DNA of 29,133 nucleotides from Clostridiaceae bacterium (GCA_904501675.1 CAJGCL010000011.1:1-29133); one strand, 5' to 3'; positions 8,101-15,852 are shown, counted from the stretch's first letter. Made by a program: numbers and translations. The notes: a model not told the origin generated them from the sequence alone.

Positions 8101-11100
8101 TTACAAACATTCCCACTGTGTTAAGATAACGGCTCTTTCTTCCGCTTATTGGTGTTCCCACCGTTATATCTTCACTACCTGAAAGCTTTGATAAAAGTAT
8201 GCTGTAGCAAGCCATATAGTATACATATGGCGTTATTCCTCTGTCTTTACACTTTTCTTCTATTCTTTCGTGAAGACTCTTTTCAATAATTTCATAGTGT
8301 ACACTTCCCTCAAAGGATTGTATTGCTCCTCTCGGGTAGTCTACCGGAAGTTCCAATGTTGGTACTTCTTCTGCAAATGTTTCAAGCCAATACTTTTCGC
8401 TTGACTGTGCATCTGTCTGCTCTACTGCAAACTCACCGTATTGTGTTGTTTCTGGGAGTTCTCTGCCCATATACAGCTCATTAAGCTCCTTAAACAGAAC
8501 AGGCATTGTTTCTCCGTCTACAACAATATGGTGCATATCTATTACCACCGTATTGTTATTGCAACCCACTCTCATCAGCGGAGATTTTTCAAGCTCAAAC
8601 GGCTTTACAAAAGCTCCGAGATTTTCTTCCGGTATATCCTCTACTTTTATATCAGCATTCTCATCTATTACCTGATATATTGTTCCCTCTATATTCTCAA
8701 AGTGGGTTCGAAGACTCTCGTGTCTTGCTATCAGCTTATTTACTGCATATTCAAGCCTTTCCTTATTCACCTCGTCTACCTTAAATGCATAACTCACGTT
8801 ATACATTGCAGAATCAGGCTTTATCATCTGCGCTGTATATACTCGCATCTGAGCTGCGGTTGCAGGAATACGGTCCCCGTATTCTACCGGAACATATTCG
8901 CTCTCTTTTTCTTCTAACAACCCTGCAAGTCCTCGTATATCTTTACTTGCGAAGATTGTTTTGATTGATACTGTGTAGCCTTTGCCTTCAAGCTTTGCTG
9001 TTAATTCTATTGCTTTAAGGCTATCTCCTCCTATATCAAAGAAATTGTCTGCTACACTTACCTTTTCTCCTCCCAGCACCTCTTCTATACTATCTATCAG
9101 AATTTTCTCTTTTTCTGTTTCAGGTGCTACATACTCCGCTTGCGCTGATATGTTTTCAAGGTCTATTTCCGGTAATGCATTCCTATTTGCTTTACCGCTT
9201 GCTGTCATTGGCATTTTCTCAAGGTAGGTAAATATATGGGGCACCATATATCTTGGTAACTTCTTCCCTATTTCCTCTCGGATTTCCTTTGCACTCTTTT
9301 CTTCTCCTGTATAGAATGCGCAGATAAGCTGCCTGCCTTCCTTATCCTTACGAACCACTACTACGGCTCTCTCTATTTTTTCTACTGCCTGAATTGCGCT
9401 CTCTATTTCTCCCAATTCTATTCGTAGTCCTCGTATTTTCACCTGGAAGTCGCTTCGTCCCACATATACAATATTGCCGTCTTCTCTCCAGTAGGCATTG
9501 TCTCCGGTTCTGTACATCTTTCCTTCGCCAAACGGATTATCTATGAACTTCTCTGCTGTGAGTTCTGCTCTGTTCATATACCCTGCACATACTGAATCTC
9601 CGGCTATGCATAATTCACCCATTACTCCTATGGGCACAGGCTTCAAGTATTTATCTAATATATATACCTGCGTATTTGCGATAGGTTTGCCTATCGTAAC
9701 TTCATCCACAAAACTATCTGTATCTGCAAATGTTGACCAGATAGGAACCTCTGTTGTTCCGTATATATTATATATTTTTGCTTTTGTCATTCCTTTCAAT
9801 TCTTTAAGGAATGTTGTTTCCATTGCTTCGCCACCAAGGAGTATTGCTTTTAAGTTATTAAGAAATTCTCTTTGGGTCGGGTCTGCAATTAATACTTTTA
9901 ATTTTGTCGGCGTTGTCTGTAAAAACTCACCTTTTTCCTTAGTCAACAATCTATTGAGCGCATACTGATTTCTGCACTCCTCTTCATTTGCGAGCACAAC
10001 TCGAAGACCATTGACAAGGGTGGCAATAGTCTCTGTTACAAATATATCAAAACTACATGTTGATATCGACAAAATAGCTTCGAAATCTTCCTTAACTATC
10101 TTGCCGAATATATTGTGTTCATTTTTTGAAATGTAGTTCACTACATTTCTATGCATTGCCATAACTCCCTTAGGTTGCCCTGTTGAACCTGAGGTGTAAA
10201 TACAATAGCATAATGAATTATTATCAATTTCCACATCGGGATTTGATATGTTTTCTGACTCCATAAGAGCTGCTATATTGTCCTCGGACACTACCATTTT
10301 TGCATTAGTGTCCTTACACATATATTCTATTCTCTCTTTTGGTAATTCTGAATCAATAGGCAGATACGCCGCTCCTGTTTTGAGTATGCCTATCAATGCT
10401 GACAGAAGGTAGCTTCTTCTCGGGAGCATCAATCCTACTATATCTCCCTTGCCTACTCCTTTTTCCATAAGCGAATGGGCTATTCTGTTTGCTTCTTCAT
10501 TTAATTCCCTGTATGTCAGCGTTTTATCTGTTGCTACTACTGCTACCTTTTCCGGTGTTCTTTCTACCTGCTCTTCAATCAGCTCGTGGATACACTTATC
10601 CCTTCGGTATTCTGCTTCTGTTGCATTGAAGGTTTTAAGTAGTTTTTCTTTCTCTTCTGCGGATATACATGACAATTCATATAATGGTTTGTCAGGATGT
10701 TCAATGACATCACAAAGGATGGCTATAAGACGTTGATGAAGGTCATCTATGTCTTCCTCACTAAACTTCTCAATTTGATAATCATAATGCAACCGGAAAA
10801 CATCGTTACAATCATAATCATCGACGTGAATTTGAAGAGTCTCTACCTGCGTTCCGTTACAGTACCATTCACTTTCAAAGTTTTCACCCTTAATTGCCGA
10901 CACTTGAAAACTAAATGTAACATCGAACCATTTATTAGAAACATTTGTGTCCTTGATTTTTTTCAATACATCTACGTAATTACATTTTTGATGTCTAAAT
11001 ACAGAAAATACATTTTCTGCGGTCCTATCTGCATTACTAATAAACGATTCGTCGTATTTTAGATCCACCAAAAACGGAACTGTATTCACAAACATTCCGA

Positions 11101-11896
11101 CCGTATTTCTTTCCGCAACGTTAGTTCTATTCAAGACAATTGTTCCAATATAAAAATTCTCCGCACTGTTTTTTAACATACTATAAACAAGTGAAATTAC
11201 AGACAAAAAAACCGAGTAAGGAGAAAGAGAATGTTCATTAGCAAAGGCTGTGATTCTATTAGCAAAAACCTTGTTTAAAATATATGTTTTTCTCTTCGAT
11301 TTTTTAGATATAGCCTCCGTTTCATCAAATAAAACAATTTCACCTTTTTCTTTAAAAAGGGAGGTAAAAAACTCAACATCATCAGAGTGCTTATTACTAT
11401 CCAGGTATTTTTTCTCAGTATCAACATATTCACTATAACTATATGCTTTAAAATCTTCACCTTGTAAAAATTTATAAAACTGTGTAGATAACACGGATGC
11501 TGTCCAGCCGTCAGAAATAATATGATGAAGTTTAAAGAGAAGTCCACAAAAATTCTTTGAGCGAAAGCCTTTAATTTCCACCAATTCACCGTTAATATCC
11601 AAAGGTACTCTAGCAAAAGCATTTGCGTACTCATGCACTTGCGCTTTGTTTTCAAACGTTAAAACCTCAACTTCTACTGGTACATATGGCTGAATGCACT
11701 GAGAAACACGACCGTTTTCAATAAACAGTCTTGTTCTCAATGCATCATTTTTCTTATATAGAATATTCACAGCGGCTCTAAGCACATCTGATTCTTTAGG
11801 TTCGTTTACCAGCATAATCCCACAGGTGTTTCCTATACTTCCACCTATGGTTTTTTCCATATCATACACTTGAATTTGTGCCTTGGTTAAATTCAT
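5162..11896 (-). CDS. Two-module NRPS, C-A(Gly)-PCP-C-A(Ser)-PCP-TE with a cysteine thioesterase
   Basis: This 2244-residue synthetase has seven domains in order. C1 (about 1-430) has HHIISDG at 124-130. A1 (about 435-915) has TSGSTGQPKG at 568-577 and specificity residues D617, I618, T621, Q660, L686, G688, I711, I719, W720 plus the A10 lysine, close to the glycine code. PCP1 has GGDSL with Ser959. C2 (about 1005-1440) has HHIVVDG at 1122-1128. A2 has TSGSTGNPKG at 1577-1586 and D1622, V1623, W1626, H1665, F1695, S1697, L1723, V1731, D1732 plus Lys, the serine code. PCP2 has GGTSL with Ser1970. The TE (about 2005-2244) has SHCVG with Cys2091 instead of Ser, Asp2195 and His2226. There is no epimerase, methyltransferase or reductase domain. 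The N-terminal C domain implies an acyl starter, matching the ACP (20 nt upstream) and the ligase. The predicted product is N-acyl-Gly-Ser, possibly released as a lactone. No MbtH protein or PPTase gene lies in the window. Confidence 0.95.
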   Translation of the reverse strand: MNLTKAQIQVYDMEKTIGGSIGNTCGIMLVNEPKESDVLRAAVNILYKKNDALRTRLFIENGRVSQCIQPYVPVEVEVLTFENKAQVHEYANAFARVPLDINGELVEIKGFRSKNFCGLLFKLHHIISDGWTASVLSTQFYKFLQGEDFKAYSYSEYVDTEKKYLDSNKHSDDVEFFTSLFKEKGEIVLFDETEAISKKSKRKTYILNKVFANRITAFANEHSLSPYSVFLSVISLVYSMLKNSAENFYIGTIVLNRTNVAERNTVGMFVNTVPFLVDLKYDESFISNADRTAENVFSVFRHQKCNYVDVLKKIKDTNVSNKWFDVTFSFQVSAIKGENFESEWYCNGTQVETLQIHVDDYDCNDVFRLHYDYQIEKFSEEDIDDLHQRLIAILCDVIEHPDKPLYELSCISAEEKEKLLKTFNATEAEYRRDKCIHELIEEQVERTPEKVAVVATDKTLTYRELNEEANRIAHSLMEKGVGKGDIVGLMLPRRSYLLSALIGILKTGAAYLPIDSELPKERIEYMCKDTNAKMVVSEDNIAALMESENISNPDVEIDNNSLCYCIYTSGSTGQPKGVMAMHRNVVNYISKNEHNIFGKIVKEDFEAILSISTCSFDIFVTETIATLVNGLRVVLANEEECRNQYALNRLLTKEKGEFLQTTPTKLKVLIADPTQREFLNNLKAILLGGEAMETTFLKELKGMTKAKIYNIYGTTEVPIWSTFADTDSFVDEVTIGKPIANTQVYILDKYLKPVPIGVMGELCIAGDSVCAGYMNRAELTAEKFIDNPFGEGKMYRTGDNAYWREDGNIVYVGRSDFQVKIRGLRIELGEIESAIQAVEKIERAVVVVRKDKEGRQLICAFYTGEEKSAKEIREEIGKKLPRYMVPHIFTYLEKMPMTASGKANRNALPEIDLENISAQAEYVAPETEKEKILIDSIEEVLGGEKVSVADNFFDIGGDSLKAIELTAKLEGKGYTVSIKTIFASKDIRGLAGLLEEKESEYVPVEYGDRIPATAAQMRVYTAQMIKPDSAMYNVSYAFKVDEVNKERLEYAVNKLIARHESLRTHFENIEGTIYQVIDENADIKVEDIPEENLGAFVKPFELEKSPLMRVGCNNNTVVIDMHHIVVDGETMPVLFKELNELYMGRELPETTQYGEFAVEQTDAQSSEKYWLETFAEEVPTLELPVDYPRGAIQSFEGSVHYEIIEKSLHERIEEKCKDRGITPYVYYMACYSILLSKLSGSEDITVGTPISGRKSRYLNTVGMFVNTIALRNKPEGNKKIAELLREIRDNSIEAIANQNYPFGELVKKLSIEVGGRNPLFDVMLAYQSFEMTDITFNDRKVELIPLVTKAAKCDMSFSVLPRKTDVVLAVEYCTKLFKEEKISRFTKMYLDLLELCLNDEEYIKDVSVTDVELLETFNRTEYTYKIPEESTLYSLFEKTSEENKDKVCIKANDEEITFADFKKYAEKIDSRVREITKQEKTVIAVICERSFEMYGAVYGIIRGGNAYLPIDPNYPQDRIDYILENSNAKAVIVQDKFCGLAGKVPCIDATAVFDSNEEVEETKVLALPEDTAYVIYTSGSTGNPKGAKISHKSAINRILWMDDFYPLEEDDVILQKTPYTFDVSVWELFWWGITGRVLCASKPDEHFLPAKILEETEKNKVTHLHFVPSVFDLFLTYLENNPEEQDKFNSVKYVFLSGEALTANHIKRFYNTYDYNKVKLHNLYGPTECAVDVSYYACTPTDVDPVPIGKPIYNTQLYIVDKYLNPTPIGVIGELCIAGVNVGQGYLNSPELTAEKFIDNPFGEGKLYKTGDLAYWRDDGNIVFCGRIDGQVKLNGQRVEIGEIESVINDINGVSSVAVIVKKINNRDILVAFYSGEKDCNEAIKDICADKLPKYMVPGVIQRLEEMPLNPSGKLDRKALSQLEVEIITSAENEVPQNDLESFICNSFERVLNLKNIGRNSDFFEFGGTSLSMITLLSEKEFENITAAEFMRNSTPAKLAITMGKKQEEIMFDYLEPLYVPSNAKNSLILLPFAGGGAESYSNFVSSMKRRRDDIAIYFIPYLHSMEECDDVVEEINKNLNNTDIFVYSHCVGSALALKLLGMLEKAGVKIVHYFAGASIPPEKTTSKNIWNNVPDNVLKRILLKAGAEFSGLSDEKITEKLKKFRKDTDFANICFTEINGKVNTPVSVIISKKDMFTRNYKKCKKLWGIYAENIDSVHFIDANTHYFQRNNSNELVEWILSIE

Positions 11897-11916
11897 ATTA
11901 TCACCGGATTTATGTT

Positions 11917-12147
11917 TTACTTGTTGATCTTATTTTCGATGCATTTAATAATGTCGGCAACTGTTACAAAAGACTTCACTTCTTTGTCAGAAATGCTGAT
12001 ATCAAACGTTTCTTCAGCGTTGCATATGAGTGTTATTAAATCCAAAGAATTAATTTTTAAATCTCTGTGTATAAGAGTATCCTCATTAATGATTTGTGTA
12101 TTATCTTCTACAACCTCATAAAACAATTCTCTCAATTTATCAATCAT
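11917..12147 (-). CDS. Free-standing acyl carrier protein for the NRPS starter unit
   Basis: The 76-residue acidic helical protein has the carrier motif INSLDLITL. Ser34 is the likely phosphopantetheine site; the usual preceding Asp (D-S-L) is Asn here. It lies 2 nt after the ligase stop, with its AGAGGA site inside the end of the ligase gene, and 20 nt before the NRPS start. The three are therefore one translationally coupled operon. The role inferred from context is to carry the fatty acyl group activated by the ligase to the first condensation domain. A general fatty-acid AcpP is less likely because no fab genes are nearby. Confidence 0.9.
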   Translation of the reverse strand: MIDKLRELFYEVVEDNTQIINEDTLIHRDLKINSLDLITLICNAEETFDISISDKEVKSFVTVADIIKCIENKINK

Positions 12148-12149
12148 AA

Positions 12150-13739
12150 TTATCCTCTTTTTATTCTTTTAATTTTCTTTGTAGTTGTTTTTTCAAATTC
12201 ACTTTCTCTGAAAACAACATTTGCTATGTGTTTATATGTTGGCAAACTCTTGTTTATAAGAAAAACTTTATTTTTTATATCATCTTGTATTTCATTGTTT
12301 GCATCTTCAATATAAATCTCAGCTATAATTTCATCCCCATTTGCATATACAACGACCTCGTTTATATCAGGTATATTTTGCGTAATCTCTTTTTCTAACT
12401 CTTCAGGGGATACATTCTTACCATTGGAAAGAACAATTAAATTTTTAATTCTGCCTTTCACGTAAAGAAAATCATCCTTTAATTCACCCATATCACCAGT
12501 TTTGAACCAACCATCTTCCATTGCAGCTTTGGTTGCTTCCTCGTTTTTATAGTAACCTAAGAAAACACCGGTACCTTTAACCAAAATCTCATTATCTTCA
12601 CTGATCTTTAGTTCAACATTATAAAGAGCGTTACCAACACTAGCTGGGTCATAGTGATCATTTCTCATTGATGAAACACTTGGGGAACATTCACTAATGC
12701 CGTAACAGGTAACTACTTGAATACCGAAATTGGTCAGACCCTCAACGCTTTCTTCGTGATTCGGTGCACCACCGGTAACTATAAGTTCAAGTTCGCCCCC
12801 CAAACCGTCAATGATCTGCTTAAAAATTTTTCTTCTAATATCAATCCCTATTTTTCTTAATCCATTACTGATTGGAATCATTTTCTTAATGAGATTTTCT
12901 TTTCCACTTGCTCTGATTGCAGACCATATATTTTTGTAAAAAACTTCGCCTACAAGAGGTACAGTAGGAATGTATTTTGGTTTTGCATATTTAATATCAT
13001 CTGCAAGTCGTCTTAGACTGCTGTTTATAAATATCTTACATCCCACAATCATAGCACTGCTTGTGGCAATAAATCCATAGGTATGATTTAGCGGTAGCAT
13101 AAGAAGAGCTGAATCTGGAAGTTTAACACTTTTAATAACACTAATTGAGTTTGTACCTATATTTCTGTGGCTGAGCATAACACCCTTGGGTTCTGCTGTT
13201 GTACCGGAAGTAAATACCAGTGTGCACATTTTATTTCTATCAATTTTCATGTTTTGAAACTCATTTTTTCCGGACGCAAGTAAGTTTCTGCCTTTTTCCA
13301 GAAGTTTATCAAAATTATTCATATTGATAAGTGTAGAGCAATTAGAAAATTGCGCTTCTTCCGTATAATCATCTGAATGAACAAAAATTTCCGTATCGCT
13401 TTTTTCAATAAAATATTTGACATCCTCTTTAGTGCATTCTTTATCAATTGGCACAATCACATTACCGCTATTGACTGTTGCGAAATATGTAATTATCCAA
13501 TTATAACTATTTTCCCCTATTACGGCTATATGTTTTCCTACATAGCCTTCGTTCAAAAAATATTCACCTAAAGCATTTATATCTTCTTTAACATCATTAT
13601 AAGTTTTAGTTTTTTCTCTTTTGTTTTCGAGCCAATGAAAGGCAATCTTTTCGCCATGTTTTTCATCACAATAAGTAACAAGTTCTTTTAAATCCGAAAT
13701 CTCGGGTGCATCATAATAAGGGTACAGTTTATTTTTCAT
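12150..13739 (-). CDS. Long-chain fatty acid AMP/CoA ligase (starter activation)
   Basis: This is a 529-residue ANL-family enzyme. It shows the ATP-binding P-loop FTSGTTAEPKG (Thr177), PLNHTYGF, an LGGELELIVTGGAP block typical of long-chain acyl-CoA synthetases, the YGISECSP A5 box, the FKTGDMG box and the hinge VKGRIKNLIVLSNGKNVSP. It does not resemble the 2,3-dihydroxybenzoate ligases of siderophore systems. In this operon it most likely adenylates a fatty acid and loads it on the adjacent ACP, giving the N-acyl cap of the peptide. The start is the ATG at 13739 behind GAGGTG; the 14 extra codons upstream lack a ribosome site. It is the first gene of the operon and is driven by the promoter at 13772-13800. 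Chain length cannot be predicted from sequence. Confidence 0.9.
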   Translation of the reverse strand: MKNKLYPYYDAPEISDLKELVTYCDEKHGEKIAFHWLENKREKTKTYNDVKEDINALGEYFLNEGYVGKHIAVIGENSYNWIITYFATVNSGNVIVPIDKECTKEDVKYFIEKSDTEIFVHSDDYTEEAQFSNCSTLINMNNFDKLLEKGRNLLASGKNEFQNMKIDRNKMCTLVFTSGTTAEPKGVMLSHRNIGTNSISVIKSVKLPDSALLMLPLNHTYGFIATSSAMIVGCKIFINSSLRRLADDIKYAKPKYIPTVPLVGEVFYKNIWSAIRASGKENLIKKMIPISNGLRKIGIDIRRKIFKQIIDGLGGELELIVTGGAPNHEESVEGLTNFGIQVVTCYGISECSPSVSSMRNDHYDPASVGNALYNVELKISEDNEILVKGTGVFLGYYKNEEATKAAMEDGWFKTGDMGELKDDFLYVKGRIKNLIVLSNGKNVSPEELEKEITQNIPDINEVVVYANGDEIIAEIYIEDANNEIQDDIKNKVFLINKSLPTYKHIANVVFRESEFEKTTTKKIKRIKRG

Positions 13740-13771
13740 GGATTTCACCTCGTAAAAAATAATTATTCTAT

Positions 13772-13800
13772 ATTGTACCATACGGTAGAATGAAAATCAA
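13772..13800 (-). promoter_or_regulatory. Promoter of the ligase-ACP-NRPS operon
   Basis: On the minus strand TTGATT (13795-13800) and TACAAT (13772-13777) are 17 bp apart. The spacer end and the -10 include an imperfect palindrome TACC-ATAC-GGTA (13776-13787), which could be a repressor site but is short. The region to 13923 is shared with the divergent panD promoter. Confidence 0.6.
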
Positions 13801-13850
13801 TAAAAACGTGTATCAAGTATATAAAACATTATATAGGAAAATAATAATTC

Positions 13851-13879
13851 TTGTTTTTGTAAAAATATTGTGATACAAT
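13851..13879 (+). promoter_or_regulatory. panD promoter
   Basis: TTGTTT (13851-13856) and TACAAT (13874-13879) are separated by 17 bp. The start codon is 44 bp downstream, with GTGAGG as ribosome site. Confidence 0.55.
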
Positions 13880-13923
13880 AAAAAAATGAAATTAGTGTAT
13901 TATAAATTAAGTGAGGTACAAGA

Positions 13924-14307
13924 ATGTATATTACTATGTTAAAAAGCAAGCTTCATCGTGTTACCGTAACACAATCAGATTTAAATTATGTTGGTAGCAT
14001 TACTATTGATAAAGCTTTAATGAAAAGCTCCGGTTTATATGAGTATGAAAAGGTTCAGATCGTTGATATTGATAACGGAGCCCGATTTGAAACTTATGTA
14101 ATTGAAGGAGAGGAAAACAGCGGTTGCATATGCCTTAATGGGGCCGCTGCACGATGCGTTCAGGTTGGCGACAAAATAATCATTATGGCATACGCTCAAT
14201 TATCCCAAAATGAAATAGAAAGCCACACTCCTACAGTTGTTTTTGTTAATGAAAACAACGAAATTACAGAAATAACTGATTACGAAAAACATGGAGAAAT
14301 CAAATAA
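13924..14307 (+). CDS. panD: Aspartate 1-decarboxylase
   Basis: The 127-residue length matches the family. The enzyme removes the alpha-carboxyl of L-aspartate to give beta-alanine for pantothenate and CoA, using a pyruvoyl group made by self-cleavage. The cleavage site Y22-V-G24-S25 is present in the conserved context LNYVGSITID, as are the N-terminal MLKSKLHR segment, the Y58-region box and NGAAAR. No panB or panC is beside it. It is divergent from the NRPS operon with back-to-back promoters. Because each carrier domain of that operon needs a phosphopantetheine arm, a supply role is plausible, but chance adjacency is not excluded. Confidence 0.95.
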   Translation: MYITMLKSKLHRVTVTQSDLNYVGSITIDKALMKSSGLYEYEKVQIVDIDNGARFETYVIEGEENSGCICLNGAAARCVQVGDKIIIMAYAQLSQNEIESHTPTVVFVNENNEITEITDYEKHGEIK

Positions 14308-14339
14308 AACGAAGCAAGTCAAAAGACTTGCTTCGTTTT
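14306..14339. terminator. Bidirectional terminator between panD and the serine hydrolase
   Basis: A 15-bp perfect stem (AAAACGAAGCAAGTC with its complement) has a 4-nt AAAA loop and A/T runs on both sides, so it can end both converging genes. It overlaps the stop of the minus-strand gene. Confidence 0.85.
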
Positions 14340-15201
14340 ATTTATATTCATATTCCGCAGCATATTTTATAAAGTCAGGAGTTTGAGGGCGTCGGTCGCA
14401 ACCTTGCCAGGCAATAACTCTGTTTTCACAAGGTATCACTAAAAGTTCTTGTCCATAAAGACCACCTTTATTGTATGAATCCTTTATGCCATTATATTTA
14501 AATTCATACTCTCTTTCCAATACCGTTTCAACCCAATTTGAAGAAATGATTCTCTTACCACGATACTCGCCACCATTAAGGTAAACTGCACCGAGTTTTA
14601 TCATATCTTCAACTCTGATATAAAGACCTGTTGCGCCTATTGCATGGCCTTTGGGACAACAGCTCCAAGCTGCTTCTTTAAAGGAAAGCGGTAAAAAAAC
14701 ATTTTCCCAACAGAACTGAAAAAGTGTTTTACCTGACACCTTGTTTACAATTCTTGAAAGAATGTAATAGTGAGCATCCTCATAATGTCTTTCTGTATCA
14801 GGGGGACAAACCCATTCTTTAAGCATAATTCCTTTAAGATAATCTGGATTATATTGGGATGCATCCTCAATATCTGTATCAAAACCACCAGGAAAGCCTG
14901 TTCTGTGGCGAATAAGCATATCAATAGTTGTATTATCCCAATAAGGCTCATAGTCTTTGGGGCATTCATCCCCAAGAATAGCGGTAACAGTATCTTCTGT
15001 TTTCAAAAGTCCCCTATCCCACAAAACGCCTATAGCTGTAACTGTATACATCTTTGAGACAGAGTATACATTCTGACTCCCATTATTTTCTGATATTTCA
15101 ATTTTCTCAGGAAGGTTATCACCTATAATTTCTGCAACAGAAAAAATCCTACCATTATTATCTCTTATGTATTCTGCAAAATCTTCAAGAAATATACTCA
15201 T
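14338..15201 (-). CDS. SxxK serine hydrolase of the beta-lactamase/DD-peptidase family
   Basis: This 287-residue protein shows the penicillin-recognising fold signatures: S47-V-S-K50 (SxxK nucleophile and base), Y140-E-D142 where the family has Y-x-N (Asn to Asp here), and a late IAWQGCD segment in the place of the KTG/HxG box. It has no signal peptide, so it is likely cytoplasmic, unlike true beta-lactamases and penicillin-binding proteins. Relatives in this broad family hydrolyse esters, D-amino acid peptides or cyclic amides. The start ATG follows AAGGAG. It converges with panD. Its proximity to the lipopeptide operon allows a role as hydrolase of the product or of a lactone, but nothing in the sequence proves it. 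Confidence 0.8.
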   Translation of the reverse strand: MSIFLEDFAEYIRDNNGRIFSVAEIIGDNLPEKIEISENNGSQNVYSVSKMYTVTAIGVLWDRGLLKTEDTVTAILGDECPKDYEPYWDNTTIDMLIRHRTGFPGGFDTDIEDASQYNPDYLKGIMLKEWVCPPDTERHYEDAHYYILSRIVNKVSGKTLFQFCWENVFLPLSFKEAAWSCCPKGHAIGATGLYIRVEDMIKLGAVYLNGGEYRGKRIISSNWVETVLEREYEFKYNGIKDSYNKGGLYGQELLVIPCENRVIAWQGCDRRPQTPDFIKYAAEYEYK

Positions 15202-15366
15202 TTATAATCTCCTTGACTTGTATCAAAAAAGCATATATTCGGCACATTTTCTGATAATGGTTTATTTATGTGCTACTTTATTGTAACATAAACATACCGT
15301 CGTTTCAATAAATGAAGTGTGGTAATACCGCATAACAATTTTATAAACAACATAACGCTGATATAA

Positions 15367-15396
15367 AAACGGAGCAGATTTATATCTGCTCCGTTT
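15367..15396 (-). terminator. Terminator of the membrane protein gene
   Basis: A 13-bp stem (AAACGGAGCAGAT and complement, 4-nt loop) is followed by TTTTT on the minus strand when the flanking A-run at 15366-15369 is counted. The rest of 15202-15444 holds no other feature that I can see. Confidence 0.75.
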
Positions 15397-15444
15397 AAAT
15401 TTTTCAAGCCTGATCACATAAACTATTATACAACTTTTTCAAAT

Positions 15445-15852
15445 TTAATTATTGCAATTAAAGAAACATCTGACAAGGCAAGTAGTTGATGTTACTGCAA
15501 GGAAAAAGAAGAATAAAAGTGCACCCGTAAGAATTGCACCAATCACACTTGCAATTGCAAACTCAAGATTCAAAAAAACAATGGTCAGCAAAATTGTACC
15601 CACAACGCCCAAAAGCAGCGCCGTAATTATACTACACAAGCCCTCGCAACAACCTTCACGGGAAAGTGCTCCTGAAATAAGAGTTACAGCAAGTAACACA
15701 ACTGAAACACCAAAAAGCGCCCATAAGAAAACAGGTGCAAAAGTAATGGTGCCCGTTATTCTGAGAAATGCCGTAATTACACCTATGATAAGGCTTACTA
15801 CCACAGCAACAAATGTGCAACCAGGTCTGAAACATCTGCATGATGTTGACAT
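15445..15852 (-). CDS. Cys-rich four-helix membrane protein, unknown
   Basis: I do not recognise the family. The 135-residue protein has about four hydrophobic helices. Cysteines cluster outside them: three in the first 12 residues (positions 5, 7 and 12), CCxxxC in the mid loop after SREG, and three near the end (CLVRCFFNC). Such symmetrical Cys clusters at the same membrane face could bind metal or form disulfides. The start has a very strong GGGAGGTG site. It lies 69 bp after the stop of the Asn/Gln-rich micro-gene on the same strand and may be co-transcribed with it. The gap contains a 7-bp inverted repeat (GCATTTT/AAAATGC, 15871-15888). Confidence 0.75.
   Translation of the reverse strand: MSTSCRCFRPGCTFVAVVVSLIIGVITAFLRITGTITFAPVFLWALFGVSVVLLAVTLISGALSREGCCEGLCSIITALLLGVVGTILLTIVFLNLEFAIASVIGAILTGALLFFFFLAVTSTTCLVRCFFNCNN

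Noticed and set aside
5210..11438. Many plus-strand ORFs of 60-160 codons opposite the NRPS gene
   Set aside because: They lie antisense to intact C, A and PCP motifs, lack good ribosome sites and show no family features. They are by-products of a long coding frame.
5162..13739. Bacillibactin-like siderophore cluster (ligase, carrier, Gly and Ser/Thr modules, TE)
   Set aside because: The module order is like DhbF, but the ligase looks like a long-chain fatty acid enzyme. There are no dihydroxybenzoate synthesis genes, isochorismatase or siderophore transporter, and the TE has Cys.
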